Source of the DNA: Tengunoibacter tsumagoiensis
GTDB lineage: Bacteria; Chloroflexota; Ktedonobacteria; Ktedonobacterales; Ktedonobacteraceae
Direction: 5' to 3'
Length of the DNA: 64,000 nt
Assembly: GCF_003967535.1 (NCBI RefSeq)
Contig: NZ_BIFR01000002.1
Span: forward strand, 1,364,001 to 1,428,000
Numbering within the stretch: the first letter of the stretch is position 1; every line of letters begins with the position of its first letter. A program made the position numbers and the translations under genes. The notes beneath the pieces are model-generated. The model was not told the DNA's origin and did not search any database. It was given only the letters and a program-made list of their open reading frames with translations. This document shows positions 7,147-14,234 of the stretch, piece after piece.

Positions 7147-8156
7147 TAAACGAAGAGTTTTTATTAGATGATGCCGGGCGGCGACAGGTTGTGGAACAAT
7201 TACTCAGCAAGGTGAAGGATCATTACCTTTTTGCGGATGTGGCAGAGGAGATCGTGCGCACACTCCAGAGTGATCTGGATGGAAAAGTGTATGAAGCAAT
7301 TACCTCTGGGTCAGTGTTTGCTCAAGTGCTCACCGAGCAACTGCGTATGATCGGTCGTGATCGGCATCTGTTTGTGAGCTATTCAGAGCAGCCACAGCCA
7401 GAGCCAGCGAAGAAAGAGCGCCACGCGGTTGCTGATGAGGAGGTGGAACAATGGCGTATTGCAGAGTCGGTTCGTCAATTTGGTTTTGAGAGAATCGAAC
7501 GGCTTGCCGGTAACATTGGCTATCTTGATCTTCGTGGTTTTGCCGAGGCCCGCTGGGCAACGGAAACAGTAATGTGGGTGATGAATATCCTCGGGAATAC
7601 CTCAGCATTGATTCTCGATCTGCGCCAGAACAGGGGTGGGTGGCCCTCGATGGTTCACTTGCTGGTGAGCTATTTCTTTGCAGACGAAGTGCACCTGGGA
7701 GAGTATCACAGCCGTGAAGACCACGAAGTGCGTCAGTACAGAACGTTTCCCTATCTGGCTGGTGCGAAATATGTGAACAAGCCTGTCTATCTGTTGGTCA
7801 GTAGACAAACATTTTCTGCGGCCGAGGGCTTTGCCAATCATCTGCGTGCACAAAAACGTGCAATCATTATTGGTGAAACAACCGGTGGGGGTATATATAT
7901 AGGGCGGCCTTTTTATCTTACGCCTCACTTCCAGGCATGGATCTCTACTGGAGGCATGAGGTCAGAGCCGCTGAGCGCTGATGAGGAGCCGGGAATTGTC
8001 CCGGATATCATCGTGCCCTCGGCAGAGGCCCTGACGAGGGCCCATGCTGAAGCACTCAAAAGCGTGTTGGATATCCTGGGTGAGCAACCATATGGCGCGT
8101 TGATCGGCCTCAAAGAAGAGGCTGAAGCGGCGTATCAGAAGCTTGCAGACCTTTAA
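7143..8156 (+). CDS. S41-family peptidase (C-terminal processing / IRBP type)
   Basis: 337 residues. Residues about 10-80 form the N-terminal helical cap. From about 120 the peptidase core runs GNIGYLDLRGF, ALILDLRQNRGGWPS, LVSRQTFSAAEGFANHL (the FSAAE serine is the expected nucleophile) and IIIGETTGGG. These are standard S41 motifs. No signal peptide or PDZ domain is seen, so it may act in the cytoplasm, unlike most secreted Tsp proteases. The ATG overlaps the stop of the Cys-rich sigma factor (ATGA), pointing to joint function such as processing of a regulator or stress-damaged protein. The substrate is unknown. Confidence 0.85.
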   Translation: MINEEFLLDDAGRRQVVEQLLSKVKDHYLFADVAEEIVRTLQSDLDGKVYEAITSGSVFAQVLTEQLRMIGRDRHLFVSYSEQPQPEPAKKERHAVADEEVEQWRIAESVRQFGFERIERLAGNIGYLDLRGFAEARWATETVMWVMNILGNTSALILDLRQNRGGWPSMVHLLVSYFFADEVHLGEYHSREDHEVRQYRTFPYLAGAKYVNKPVYLLVSRQTFSAAEGFANHLRAQKRAIIIGETTGGGIYIGRPFYLTPHFQAWISTGGMRSEPLSADEEPGIVPDIIVPSAEALTRAHAEALKSVLDILGEQPYGALIGLKEEAEAAYQKLADL

Positions 8157-8175
8157 GGTCCAGATTTATTTGTCA

Positions 8176-8184
8176 GTTGGGATC
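8176..8184. repeat. Target-site duplication, left copy (mosaic element)
   Basis: GTTGGGATC abuts the left terminal repeat at 8185 and is repeated exactly at 9080-9088. Confidence 0.85.
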
Positions 8185-8291
8185 CAGGGCGTTCCAGTTC
8201 TGAGTTGGTCCTCTGGCGGCCACAGAGGCCCTCGCATCGGGAAGAGCGCGAAGAAGAGGAATAATACTGCATCAGGTTATTTCTCGGGCGC

Positions 8292-8385
8292 GACTGCGGT
8301 CTGGCCCGTGTCATCAGCCTCAATGAATTGATCCCTGACCCCTTCTCAATTCATTGTCCCCCCAGACAGGGGCCAGACCGCAGTC
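8292..8385. repeat. 94-bp nested palindrome inside the mosaic element
   Basis: Outer arms GACTGCGGTCTGGCCC (8292-8307) and GGGCCAGACCGCAGTC (8370-8385) are exact complements. An inner pair, CAATGAATTGA and TCAATTCATTG, lies between them. The structure resembles a MITE or the joined ends of another IS. Confidence 0.6.
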
Positions 8386-8464
8386 CATTGGTTGATACTA
8401 AATCGGAGGAAGGAGGAGATCGGAGAGACAAAGGTACGAGAGTCCTTGCAAAAACGGCTCAAAA

Positions 8465-8513
8465 GGAGGATGATCCTTGTATTCAAAAAACAAAACAGAA
8501 AGGATACTCCTCC
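8465..8513 (+). promoter_or_regulatory. Leader hairpin before a transposase fragment
   Basis: GGAGGATGATCCTT (8465-8478) pairs with AAGGATACTCCTCC (8500-8513; 12 of 14), directly before ATG 8514. The right arm contains the AAGGA likely to bind the ribosome, the same arrangement as at 1711-1762. Confidence 0.5.
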
Positions 8514-8680
8514 ATGACCAATCATACCGCATCCCCGCAAGACCCAGAAACCGTTTCCATCTCCGATCACCTTGTCCAGTTCTTACACCAGTTGGTCCGT
8601 CTCGATCCCTGCGAGCAGGGCTCTCTGCTTCCTCCCCGTGGCCGTCCCCGAACGCTCTCCTCGGAGCATCTGTGTGTATG
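8514..8680 (+). pseudogene. N-terminal fragment of a transposase
   Basis: From ATG 8514 about 55 codons read as a plausible transposase start with the basic stretch PPRGRPRTLSSEHL. After that the frame loses coherence and ends in unrelated codons. The original element is not identifiable. This piece was captured inside the ISAs1-type mosaic element and cannot be functional. Confidence 0.5.
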
Positions 8681-8748
8681 CAATGGGCACCTCGTCCCCC
8701 GAGAGGGTTCACGACCTCGTGTCCTAGAAACAAAGCCACAAAAGCGAT

Positions 8749-8792
8749 AGACTCCTGTGAAAAGTTGTTGAACGCCTTTGACACAGGAGTCT
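8749..8792 (+). promoter_or_regulatory. Leader hairpin before the HTH transposase fragment
   Basis: AGACTCCTGTG (8749-8759) and CACAGGAGTCT (8782-8792) are perfect complements. AGGAG (8786-8790), the ribosome binding site of ATG 8797, lies in the right arm. Confidence 0.55.
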
Positions 8793-8796
8793 CGCT

Positions 8797-9062
8797 ATGA
8801 CCGAATCATACTCGCAACGCCTTCTTTTGTATACCCTGTTGCAAACCCATCCTGACTGGCAACAAGCGCACTTGGCCAACGTCACGGGCATGTCGGAGAG
8901 TTGGGTCAAGAAGTGGCGTCGTCGTTTGCGTCCCTATGTGCATGCTCCTTTTGACGTGGTGTATGTGGTCTTGCAAGGTCAGCCTTGTATGCGCAAGACT
9001 CCACCAGCGCATCTGTCGGTGGAAGAGGTGCTACCTCTTCCTGGCTCATTACCTCATCTGCA
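8797..9062 (+). pseudogene. N-terminal fragment of an HTH-type transposase
   Basis: About 89 codons starting at ATG 8797 encode a helix-turn-helix of the transposase kind (HLANVTGMSESWVKKWRRRL). The frame then runs into the right terminal repeat of the mosaic element and out of it to 9168. The catalytic DDE domain is absent. It resembles the N-termini of IS630-like transposases, but the family is not certain. It is an inactive passenger of the element 8185-9079. Confidence 0.6.
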
Positions 9063-9079
9063 AGAACTGGAACGCCCTG

Positions 9080-9088
9080 GTTGGGATC
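9080..9088. repeat. Target-site duplication, right copy (mosaic element)
   Basis: GTTGGGATC, identical to 8176-8184, directly after the right terminal repeat. Confidence 0.85.
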
Positions 9089-9184
9089 TGAACAGCCTGG
9101 TAAGCCAGATGGATGCATGCTATACTTCAAAAGATGATGTTTTTCATTCGATCTACCTATGGAGATAGACAAGGAGCGGTTCCT

Positions 9185-10126
9185 ATGCCTGAGAAGAGCG
9201 GCGTTTCTCACCCACTCTCAACATATTCTGCTGAAATCTTCCCTATCTCGTTGAGTGTGCAAGCTGGTTGGGAGAGCATACAGGGGCAGATTTACCATGC
9301 ACCTGCACAAGTTGAGAGTGCTCTGGTTCCCGCTATCCCTGATCTTTCGTTGGTCATGGTCACTCACGGAGGTGTATTTCTCGAAATCAGAAATACACAT
9401 GGCTCCGGGCCATGGAAAGCGCTCTATACCAGCGTGGGGGATTGGTTTTTGATACCCGGGGGTATGCCGTATGAATTTCGCTGGCGAGACAAAGATCTCT
9501 CCTCGGGTCCGCTCCAGATACTTCGTCTGCACCTGAGTACGGCTCTTGTCCAACGCGTTTCTGAGCAGCTTGCAGATCGTGATCCTGCTCATGTCGAATT
9601 TGTCGAGCGCTCAGGTTTCCGAGATCCATTACTTACCCAAATTGGATTGGCCTTACAACAGGATTTGCAATCCCCTGTATCTCAAGGAAAGCTCTATGCG
9701 GAAACGGCTGCGCAAATGCTAGCAGTGCACCTCTTCCGCTACTATCTGACCATAGAGAATTCCATCGAAGAGCCCTTACAACGCCTGACACGTCAGCAAG
9801 TGAAGCGAGTTATCGAGTATATACTGGCTCATTTAGATCAGAATCTCTCCCTGGAGGTGCTTTCGCAGCAGCTCGGTTTCAGTGTCTTTCACTTTGCTCG
9901 CCTGTTTCGACAGGCAACAGGAGAGAGCCCGCATCGCTTTGTGCTGCTCAAACGGATTGAGGCGGCACAGCATCTGCTCGAAACAACGGACCGCCCTCTG
10001 GCCCAGGTAGCGCTTGAGATGGGTTTTCCCAACCAGAGCCATTTCACCCAGGTTTTCAAAAAGCATATCGGCCTCACCCCTCTACAGTACCGACAAGATC
10101 ATCAAATCAAAGCACATTTTGAATAG
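9185..10126 (+). CDS. AraC-family transcriptional regulator
   Basis: 313 residues. ATG 9185, preceded by AAGGAG, is preferred over the in-frame ATG at 9113, which lies beside the end of the mosaic element. The N-terminal half is a cupin-like sensing domain (GDWFLIPGGMPYEFRW). The last 100 residues contain both AraC helix-turn-helix motifs (LSLEVLSQQLGFSVFHFARLF, then PLAQVALEMGFPNQSHFTQVF). It probably senses a small ligand and acts on the hydrolase gene at 10362, which lies 235 bp downstream in the same direction. The mobile element insertion ends 97 bp upstream and may have altered its promoter. Confidence 0.9.
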   Translation: MPEKSGVSHPLSTYSAEIFPISLSVQAGWESIQGQIYHAPAQVESALVPAIPDLSLVMVTHGGVFLEIRNTHGSGPWKALYTSVGDWFLIPGGMPYEFRWRDKDLSSGPLQILRLHLSTALVQRVSEQLADRDPAHVEFVERSGFRDPLLTQIGLALQQDLQSPVSQGKLYAETAAQMLAVHLFRYYLTIENSIEEPLQRLTRQQVKRVIEYILAHLDQNLSLEVLSQQLGFSVFHFARLFRQATGESPHRFVLLKRIEAAQHLLETTDRPLAQVALEMGFPNQSHFTQVFKKHIGLTPLQYRQDHQIKAHFE

Positions 10127-10361
10127 CGAGAGCAAGAACACAGAAGAATCCCCTGCTGTTTTCGCCTATCATTGGATTATCACATTGATCCTCAATCTTC
10201 CTTGAGAGAACATCGAGAGAACATCGGAACTGAGAGGATCGCTGCGAGCCCGCCTAATCAATGAGATGATCAGGTTGTGACCCAACATTTGAAGGAGAAC
10301 TCTCCTCAGCAATTGGAGGGTCCAGGGAAAAATCGAGTAGAGACTATCAGGAGGGTCCTTT

Positions 10362-11207
10362 ATGCCACGTATTGAAACGAACGATCATGCCAGCTTATAC
10401 TATCGCTCGTGGGGGATAGGTAAACCCGTTGTCTTTGTGAGTGGATATGCCTGGAGTGGAGCGATGTGGGAATATCAGATGATTTCCCTGTCTGAACAAG
10501 GAGTGCGCTGTATTGCCTATGATCGGCGCGGCCATGGCCGCTCGGATGATCCGGGAGACGGCTATGATTTCAACACATTAGCGGACGATCTCGCCCAACT
10601 GCTCACCCAGCTTGATCTCCGCGAGGTCACACTAGTTGGCCAATCGATGGGCTGCTGCGAGATTGCTCGCTATCTCTCTCGTCATGGAGCCAGCCGCGTT
10701 GACCGCGTAGCTCTGATCAGTCCGGCTGTATCCTGCATTCTCCAGTCCGAGGAAAACCCATCGGGAGTGCCCAAATTCGTTCTCGATCAGCATCTTTCCT
10801 CATTACAGCAAGATCGTCCACTCTACTTAAACGGAGTCGCAATCAAATATAGTGGTCTAGGATCGACATGGCCCTGGCCATCGCTTCTTTCGCCCGAGAT
10901 GGCGCAATGGGGAGTACAACAGACACTCGAAACCTCCCTCAAAGCCCTGATCGAGACGCTACGCTCTCACTGGGGAACGGATTTTCGCCCCGATCTGCAC
11001 GCATTCACGATGCCAACGTTAGTCATTCATGGGGATAGTGATCAAAACGCCCCGCTGGAGTCGTTTGGACGACCAGCTGCACAGGCCATTGTTCAAAGTC
11101 AGCTCAAGGTCTATGAGGGTGCAGCACATGGCCTGTTTCTGACCCATAAAGATCGCCTCAACGACGATCTCCTGACGTTTGTGCAAAATCGAGGGGTATC
11201 GCACTGA
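10362..11207 (+). CDS. Alpha/beta hydrolase, chloroperoxidase/esterase-like
   Basis: 281 residues. The order of motifs is HGRSDDP after strand 4, GQSMGCCEIARYL (GxSxG nucleophile elbow), VIHGDSDQNAP (acid) and GAAHGLFLTH (His). This is the complete triad of the cofactor-free haloperoxidase / esterase group. It is cytoplasmic with no signal peptide. It lies downstream of the AraC regulator 9185-10126 and is probably controlled by it. The substrate is unknown. A 17-bp inverted repeat has one arm inside the coding end and the other starting at the stop codon (11104-11223). Confidence 0.87.
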   Translation: MPRIETNDHASLYYRSWGIGKPVVFVSGYAWSGAMWEYQMISLSEQGVRCIAYDRRGHGRSDDPGDGYDFNTLADDLAQLLTQLDLREVTLVGQSMGCCEIARYLSRHGASRVDRVALISPAVSCILQSEENPSGVPKFVLDQHLSSLQQDRPLYLNGVAIKYSGLGSTWPWPSLLSPEMAQWGVQQTLETSLKALIETLRSHWGTDFRPDLHAFTMPTLVIHGDSDQNAPLESFGRPAAQAIVQSQLKVYEGAAHGLFLTHKDRLNDDLLTFVQNRGVSH

Positions 11208-11223
11208 CCCTCATAGACCTTGA
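11104..11223. repeat. 17-bp inverted repeat around the hydrolase stop
   Basis: TCAAGGTCTATGAGGGT (11104-11120) is exactly complementary to ACCCTCATAGACCTTGA (11207-11223). The right arm begins on the last base of the stop codon. The spacer is 86 bp. It may reflect a local inverted duplication or a long-range mRNA fold. Confidence 0.55.
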
Positions 11224-11849
11224 ACTGCACGATGGCAGCTAACATGTAGACGGGTAATGCTCGCTCACTGTCGTCCGTTAACATCTGTAGAACTATCGGC
11301 GTTTTCCTGATGAAAGACAAACTCAGCCTCAGTTAGAAGGCAGTACCGTATCTTTTCAGAGGAAAACGCCGAAGAGGAGTGAGTGATATAAGGTAGAGAC
11401 GCAAGCCGCAAGCAATGCTGGCCTACTTCCCTGCTGTCTTACGCATTGCCCCCCACGAAACCAGTAACACGTGGGGGGAAAAATACCTGGGATGGTGCTT
11501 TAGCCCATTGAACTGAACAAGCTTGAGGAGGAGAACGTTCTGCTCACACGAGCAAAAGCGGACAGCGCTCCTCCTCTCGACCACCAATCTACGAAGTAAA
11601 ATAGACTCGCCATGTTGCGACCCGTGCGATGCACACGTCAGCCCGGGTCATGAACAACCCAGCGGATCTTATCAAAGCGGCTTCAGGGGAAATTCCATGT
11701 TTTTCTCCAATCCTTCCTCTCCATGCAGTTACCATGTTTTCAATCAACTTGATCAGGACTATGTAGGTCAGTATGAATGGATTTAAATTACCAGAAAAGG
11801 CTCTGACTTTTTCTAGATCAAGTTCATTGATTTGCCTCAATGAACAAAT
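11208..11849. other. Intergenic region with inverted repeats
   Basis: 642 bp between convergent genes. CGGCGTTTTCCT (11297-11308) and AGGAAAACGCCG (11360-11371) form a 12-bp inverted repeat. CCCCCCACG (11449-11457) and CGTGGGGGG (11470-11478) form a GC-rich hairpin followed by five A residues. The reverse strand near 11220-11320 has a short protein-like stretch (LPVYMLAAIVQF) without a proper start, possibly a relic. No gene is called. Confidence 0.5.
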
Positions 11850-12617
11850 TTATGGCAAAGCCTCAATACCTTTTACCGACACCAGGAAGACTGTTCCTTC
11901 TCTACTGTCAGGTTGCCTTGCGAACTCGACGACCGCGTTGGCAACCTCTTCCGGTGTTTGCGATGATCCTCTCATTTTGATGAAATCAGTGACTGAAAGA
12001 CCAGCAGAGGAAGCATACGCCTCGACCGCAGCTTTTCCCAGGTCTGTTTCTGGCATCAGGCCCCCCGGCGCAAGCGCGAGGAAGCGCATATCAAGATCCA
12101 AGCGCTCAGCTTCTTGCTGGGCATAACGTGCGATAAACATCTGTGTGCGCTTTGAGCCGGAGTAGCCGCTTGAAAGGGGTGAACCACCGATGGCTGCGCC
12201 GCTGGAAATCAGGATAATGGTCGCCCCAGTGGGAAGTGGAGCGGTCAGCGCGGCCTGCGAGAAGAGCAACGACATCTTGACATCGCTATTCCAGTTGCGC
12301 GAGAACTGCTCGAAGCTTTGCTCCACAAGTGGTGCGGCATGCGGAATGGCGCCCGCACAGACAATCAGGATATCAGGCAACAGTGTGGCAAACGCTGTCG
12401 CGGGAGCGTGCTCGGAGCTTGCATCAAGCGCGAGGACGCGAACACCTGGAAATGCATCAGCGAGCTTTTTGAGCGGCTCTTCCTGCCGCGCGACGGCAAG
12501 CACCTGCGCGCCTTGCGCGTGGGTTGCGGCAACAATAGCGCGTCCTACACCTTTACTCCCTCCGACGACGACAACATTCTTGCCGTATAAGCTCTGTGTG
12601 TTGACCGTTTCGTCCAT
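11850..12617 (-). CDS. Short-chain dehydrogenase/reductase (SDR)
   Basis: 255 residues. ATG 12617 is chosen because AGAGGAT precedes it; a longer frame from 12656 has no such site. GGSKGVGRAI is the Rossmann dinucleotide loop. SSGAAIGGSPLSSGYSGSK carries the catalytic Ser and the YxxxK pair, and LALAPGG follows. These motifs indicate an NAD(P)H-dependent reductase or dehydrogenase of unknown substrate. It is the second gene of an operon with the SDR gene 12635-13426 (17-bp gap). The operon promoter contains two copies of a 15-bp palindrome, with a third at the divergent TetR gene. Confidence 0.88.
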   Translation of the reverse strand: MDETVNTQSLYGKNVVVVGGSKGVGRAIVAATHAQGAQVLAVARQEEPLKKLADAFPGVRVLALDASSEHAPATAFATLLPDILIVCAGAIPHAAPLVEQSFEQFSRNWNSDVKMSLLFSQAALTAPLPTGATIILISSGAAIGGSPLSSGYSGSKRTQMFIARYAQQEAERLDLDMRFLALAPGGLMPETDLGKAAVEAYASSAGLSVTDFIKMRGSSQTPEEVANAVVEFARQPDSREGTVFLVSVKGIEALP

Positions 12618-12634
12618 ATCCTCTTCTTTCTTTC

Positions 12635-13426
12635 CTAGTCGGCGATTAAGCCACAACTCAGGTTCACAACAGCCGCCGTCATGGCACTGGATTGATCGGA
12701 CGCCATAAAGGCGGCCACATTCGCAACCTCCGCAAGTGTGGGCAGCCGCTTCAGCAGGTTCAAATTAGCGCTGAAATCCTGGACTGCTTCGCGCGTCAAA
12801 CCCAGGGCTTCAGCATGAAGACTATACACTTCGATAATCGTCGCCGTCTCTGGGATGGCATCCGACCGCAGGCAGATGGCGCGGATACCCTGCTGTCCAT
12901 ATTCCGCCGCCAGGCTGCGGGTGAGCGCTTCGATCGCCGCCCACGATGGTGCCATGCCTCCCACGTAAGAGGCAGCGGTGCGGGCAGGGGTGGCAGTGAG
13001 GGTCAAGATCACACCAGACTTCTTCTCGACCATATGCCGCGCCGCCGCTCTGGTCGTCAAGAAGTGGGACTTCATGTAGGTCATGATGGGAAGAGTGAAG
13101 CTCTCAGGTGAGAGCTCGACGAGCGGTATTCCCTGAACTCCTCGCTGAGGAAGCGAGATGGTATTGAGCGAGATGTCAATCCCTCCAGCCTTCTCGACGA
13201 CAGCGCTCAGGTGTTTCTCGACGGCCAGTTCATCGAGCGCATCGACCTGGGCTGTCTCAGCGACTCCTCCCGCGGCAAGAATGTCGCTGGCCACGGCTTC
13301 GACTGAAAGAAGCGAGCGACCAGTCAGGAAAACGTTTGCCCCCTCACGGGCGAAGGCGCGAGCAATCGCCCCGCCGATGGCTCCTCCAGCCCCGTAGATG
13401 ACAGCATTCTTGTTGGTCAGTAACAT
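12635..13426 (-). CDS. Short-chain dehydrogenase/reductase-like protein, atypical active site
   Basis: 263 residues from ATG 13426, which follows GGAGAATCGAT. Longer frames upstream would run through the operators and are rejected. The GAGGAIGGAIA loop binds the dinucleotide. The catalytic region is unusual: TLTATPARTAASYVGGMAPSW lacks the normal YxxxK, so it may be an enoyl-ACP-reductase-like or altered-activity member. It is the first gene of the two-SDR operon. The promoter at 13480-13509 has an operator between its boxes. Confidence 0.8.
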   Translation of the reverse strand: MLLTNKNAVIYGAGGAIGGAIARAFAREGANVFLTGRSLLSVEAVASDILAAGGVAETAQVDALDELAVEKHLSAVVEKAGGIDISLNTISLPQRGVQGIPLVELSPESFTLPIMTYMKSHFLTTRAAARHMVEKKSGVILTLTATPARTAASYVGGMAPSWAAIEALTRSLAAEYGQQGIRAICLRSDAIPETATIIEVYSLHAEALGLTREAVQDFSANLNLLKRLPTLAEVANVAAFMASDQSSAMTAAVVNLSCGLIAD

Positions 13427-13454
13427 ATCGATTCTCCAATTCCTTTTGAATAAT

Positions 13455-13469
13455 ACAGAACTGTTCTGT
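13455..13469. promoter_or_regulatory. TetR operator copy 1
   Basis: ACAGAAC-T-GTTCTGT, a perfect palindrome with one central base, just downstream of the -10 box of the leftward SDR operon promoter. Identical copies occur at 13485-13499 (one end base differs) and 13606-13620. Confidence 0.8.
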
Positions 13470-13479
13470 TCTCTCTGAG

Positions 13480-13509
13480 AGTATGCAGAACTGTTCTGTC
13501 TCGTGTCAA
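13480..13509 (-). promoter_or_regulatory. Promoter of the SDR operon
   Basis: On the minus strand TTGACA (13509-13504) is followed after 18 nt by CATACT (13485-13480). Operator copy 2 fills the spacer, so bound repressor would block RNA polymerase directly. Confidence 0.65.
13485..13499. promoter_or_regulatory. TetR operator copy 2
   Basis: GCAGAACTGTTCTGT, the same palindrome, lying between the -35 and -10 boxes of the SDR promoter. Confidence 0.8.
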
Positions 13510-13572
13510 GGGGAGATGGAACGTCGCAGTGAATCGACACAACTTCGATCTGCCTGGTGCAGATTTCACTTC

Positions 13573-13601
13573 TTGCAGAAGACGGATCTGCGTGCTACAA
13601 T
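13573..13601 (+). promoter_or_regulatory. Promoter of the TetR gene 13644
   Basis: TTGCAG (13573-13578), 17-nt spacer, TACAAT (13596-13601). Operator copy 3 starts 5 bp after the -10 box, as expected for autorepression. Confidence 0.65.
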
Positions 13602-13605
13602 AGAC

Positions 13606-13620
13606 ACAGAACTGTTCTGT
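13606..13620. promoter_or_regulatory. TetR operator copy 3
   Basis: ACAGAACTGTTCTGT, identical to copy 1, overlapping the expected transcription start of the TetR gene. Confidence 0.8.
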
Positions 13621-13643
13621 TCAAGAGTGAAAGGTGGAAAGAA

Positions 13644-14234
13644 ATGACAATAGGACACTCATCGGCGCGCCAACGTCTTCTGGAGACGGCGAGCGAGTTG
13701 TTTTATCGAGAAGGGATTCGTGCTATTGGTGTCGATACTATTGTCGAGCGGTCTGGTGTGGGAAAGGCCACCCTCTACCGGCATTTCCCCACCAAAGATG
13801 ATTTGATTGCTGCCTATATTGAGGAAGAGGACCGCGCTCATCTGCGGTGGTTTGAAGAAATCATCGCGGCACCTGATCGTTCGCCAAAGGAACAATTGTT
13901 GGCATGGTTCGAGGCGTGCGATCAGCGCATCAAAGAGCCAGGGTTTCGTGGGTGCCCTTTTTTGAATGCCATGGCGGAAATTGCCGAGCCGGAGCATCCG
14001 GCATATCAACATGCAGTCCAGCATGAAAAAGCCTTACGAGATCGACTGGCTCAGATCAGCCAACAGGCAGGTGCACGCGATCCTGAACAACTGGCTGATC
14101 AACTCCTGCTAGTTGTCAACGGAGCGCTTGCTTCCGCCTCACTCTTCGGCGAGTCTTCCCCGGCGCATCAACTCAAAACGATCGCTGCTCATTTGATTGA
14201 CCTACAACTTGAGCATACCCAGATAAAATCTTGA
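13644..14234 (+). CDS. TetR/AcrR-family repressor of the SDR operon
   Basis: 196 residues from ATG 13644, preceded by AAAGGTGGAAAG. The longer frame from 13557 would overlap its own promoter and operator and is rejected. The HTH reads IVERSGVGKATLYRHFPTKDDL. The C-terminal domain contains GFRGCPFLNAMAE, a motif of the TetR_C group found with SDR or oxidoreductase genes. It is divergent from the two SDR genes. Three copies of ACAGAACTGTTCTGT in the shared region make it the likely regulator of both units. A Cys in the GCPFLN motif could serve as a ligand or redox contact, but that is speculation. Confidence 0.9.
   Translation: MTIGHSSARQRLLETASELFYREGIRAIGVDTIVERSGVGKATLYRHFPTKDDLIAAYIEEEDRAHLRWFEEIIAAPDRSPKEQLLAWFEACDQRIKEPGFRGCPFLNAMAEIAEPEHPAYQHAVQHEKALRDRLAQISQQAGARDPEQLADQLLLVVNGALASASLFGESSPAHQLKTIAAHLIDLQLEHTQIKS

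Larger units (their letters stand above)
8185..9079. mobile_element. Non-autonomous ISAs1-type element carrying fragments of other transposons (895 bp)
   Basis: The ends are perfect 17-bp inverted repeats, CAGGGCGTTCCAGTTCT at 8185-8201 and its complement at 9063-9079. They closely match the termini of the complete ISAs1 element at 1674-3009. Perfect 9-bp duplications (GTTGGGATC) flank it. No ISAs1 transposase is inside. Instead there is a 94-bp palindromic unit (8292-8385), the start of one transposase gene (8514-8680) and the start of another (8797-9062), each with its leader hairpin. The intact target duplication shows that the composite moved as one unit, presumably using a transposase supplied in trans. 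Confidence 0.8.

Noticed and set aside
8477..8800. Alternative 107-codon frame in the mosaic element
   Set aside because: It is the shifted frame over the transposase fragment, and the frame from 8514 explains the region better.
11111..11320. Minus-strand frame with MSFIRKTPIVLQMLTDDSER
   Set aside because: It overlaps the end of the hydrolase gene on the other strand and has no ribosome binding site. It may be a relic but cannot be supported.
11449..11478. GC-rich hairpin read as a terminator for the hydrolase gene
   Set aside because: It lies 240 bp after the stop and is followed by A residues, not T, on the plus strand. Only noted as a structure.
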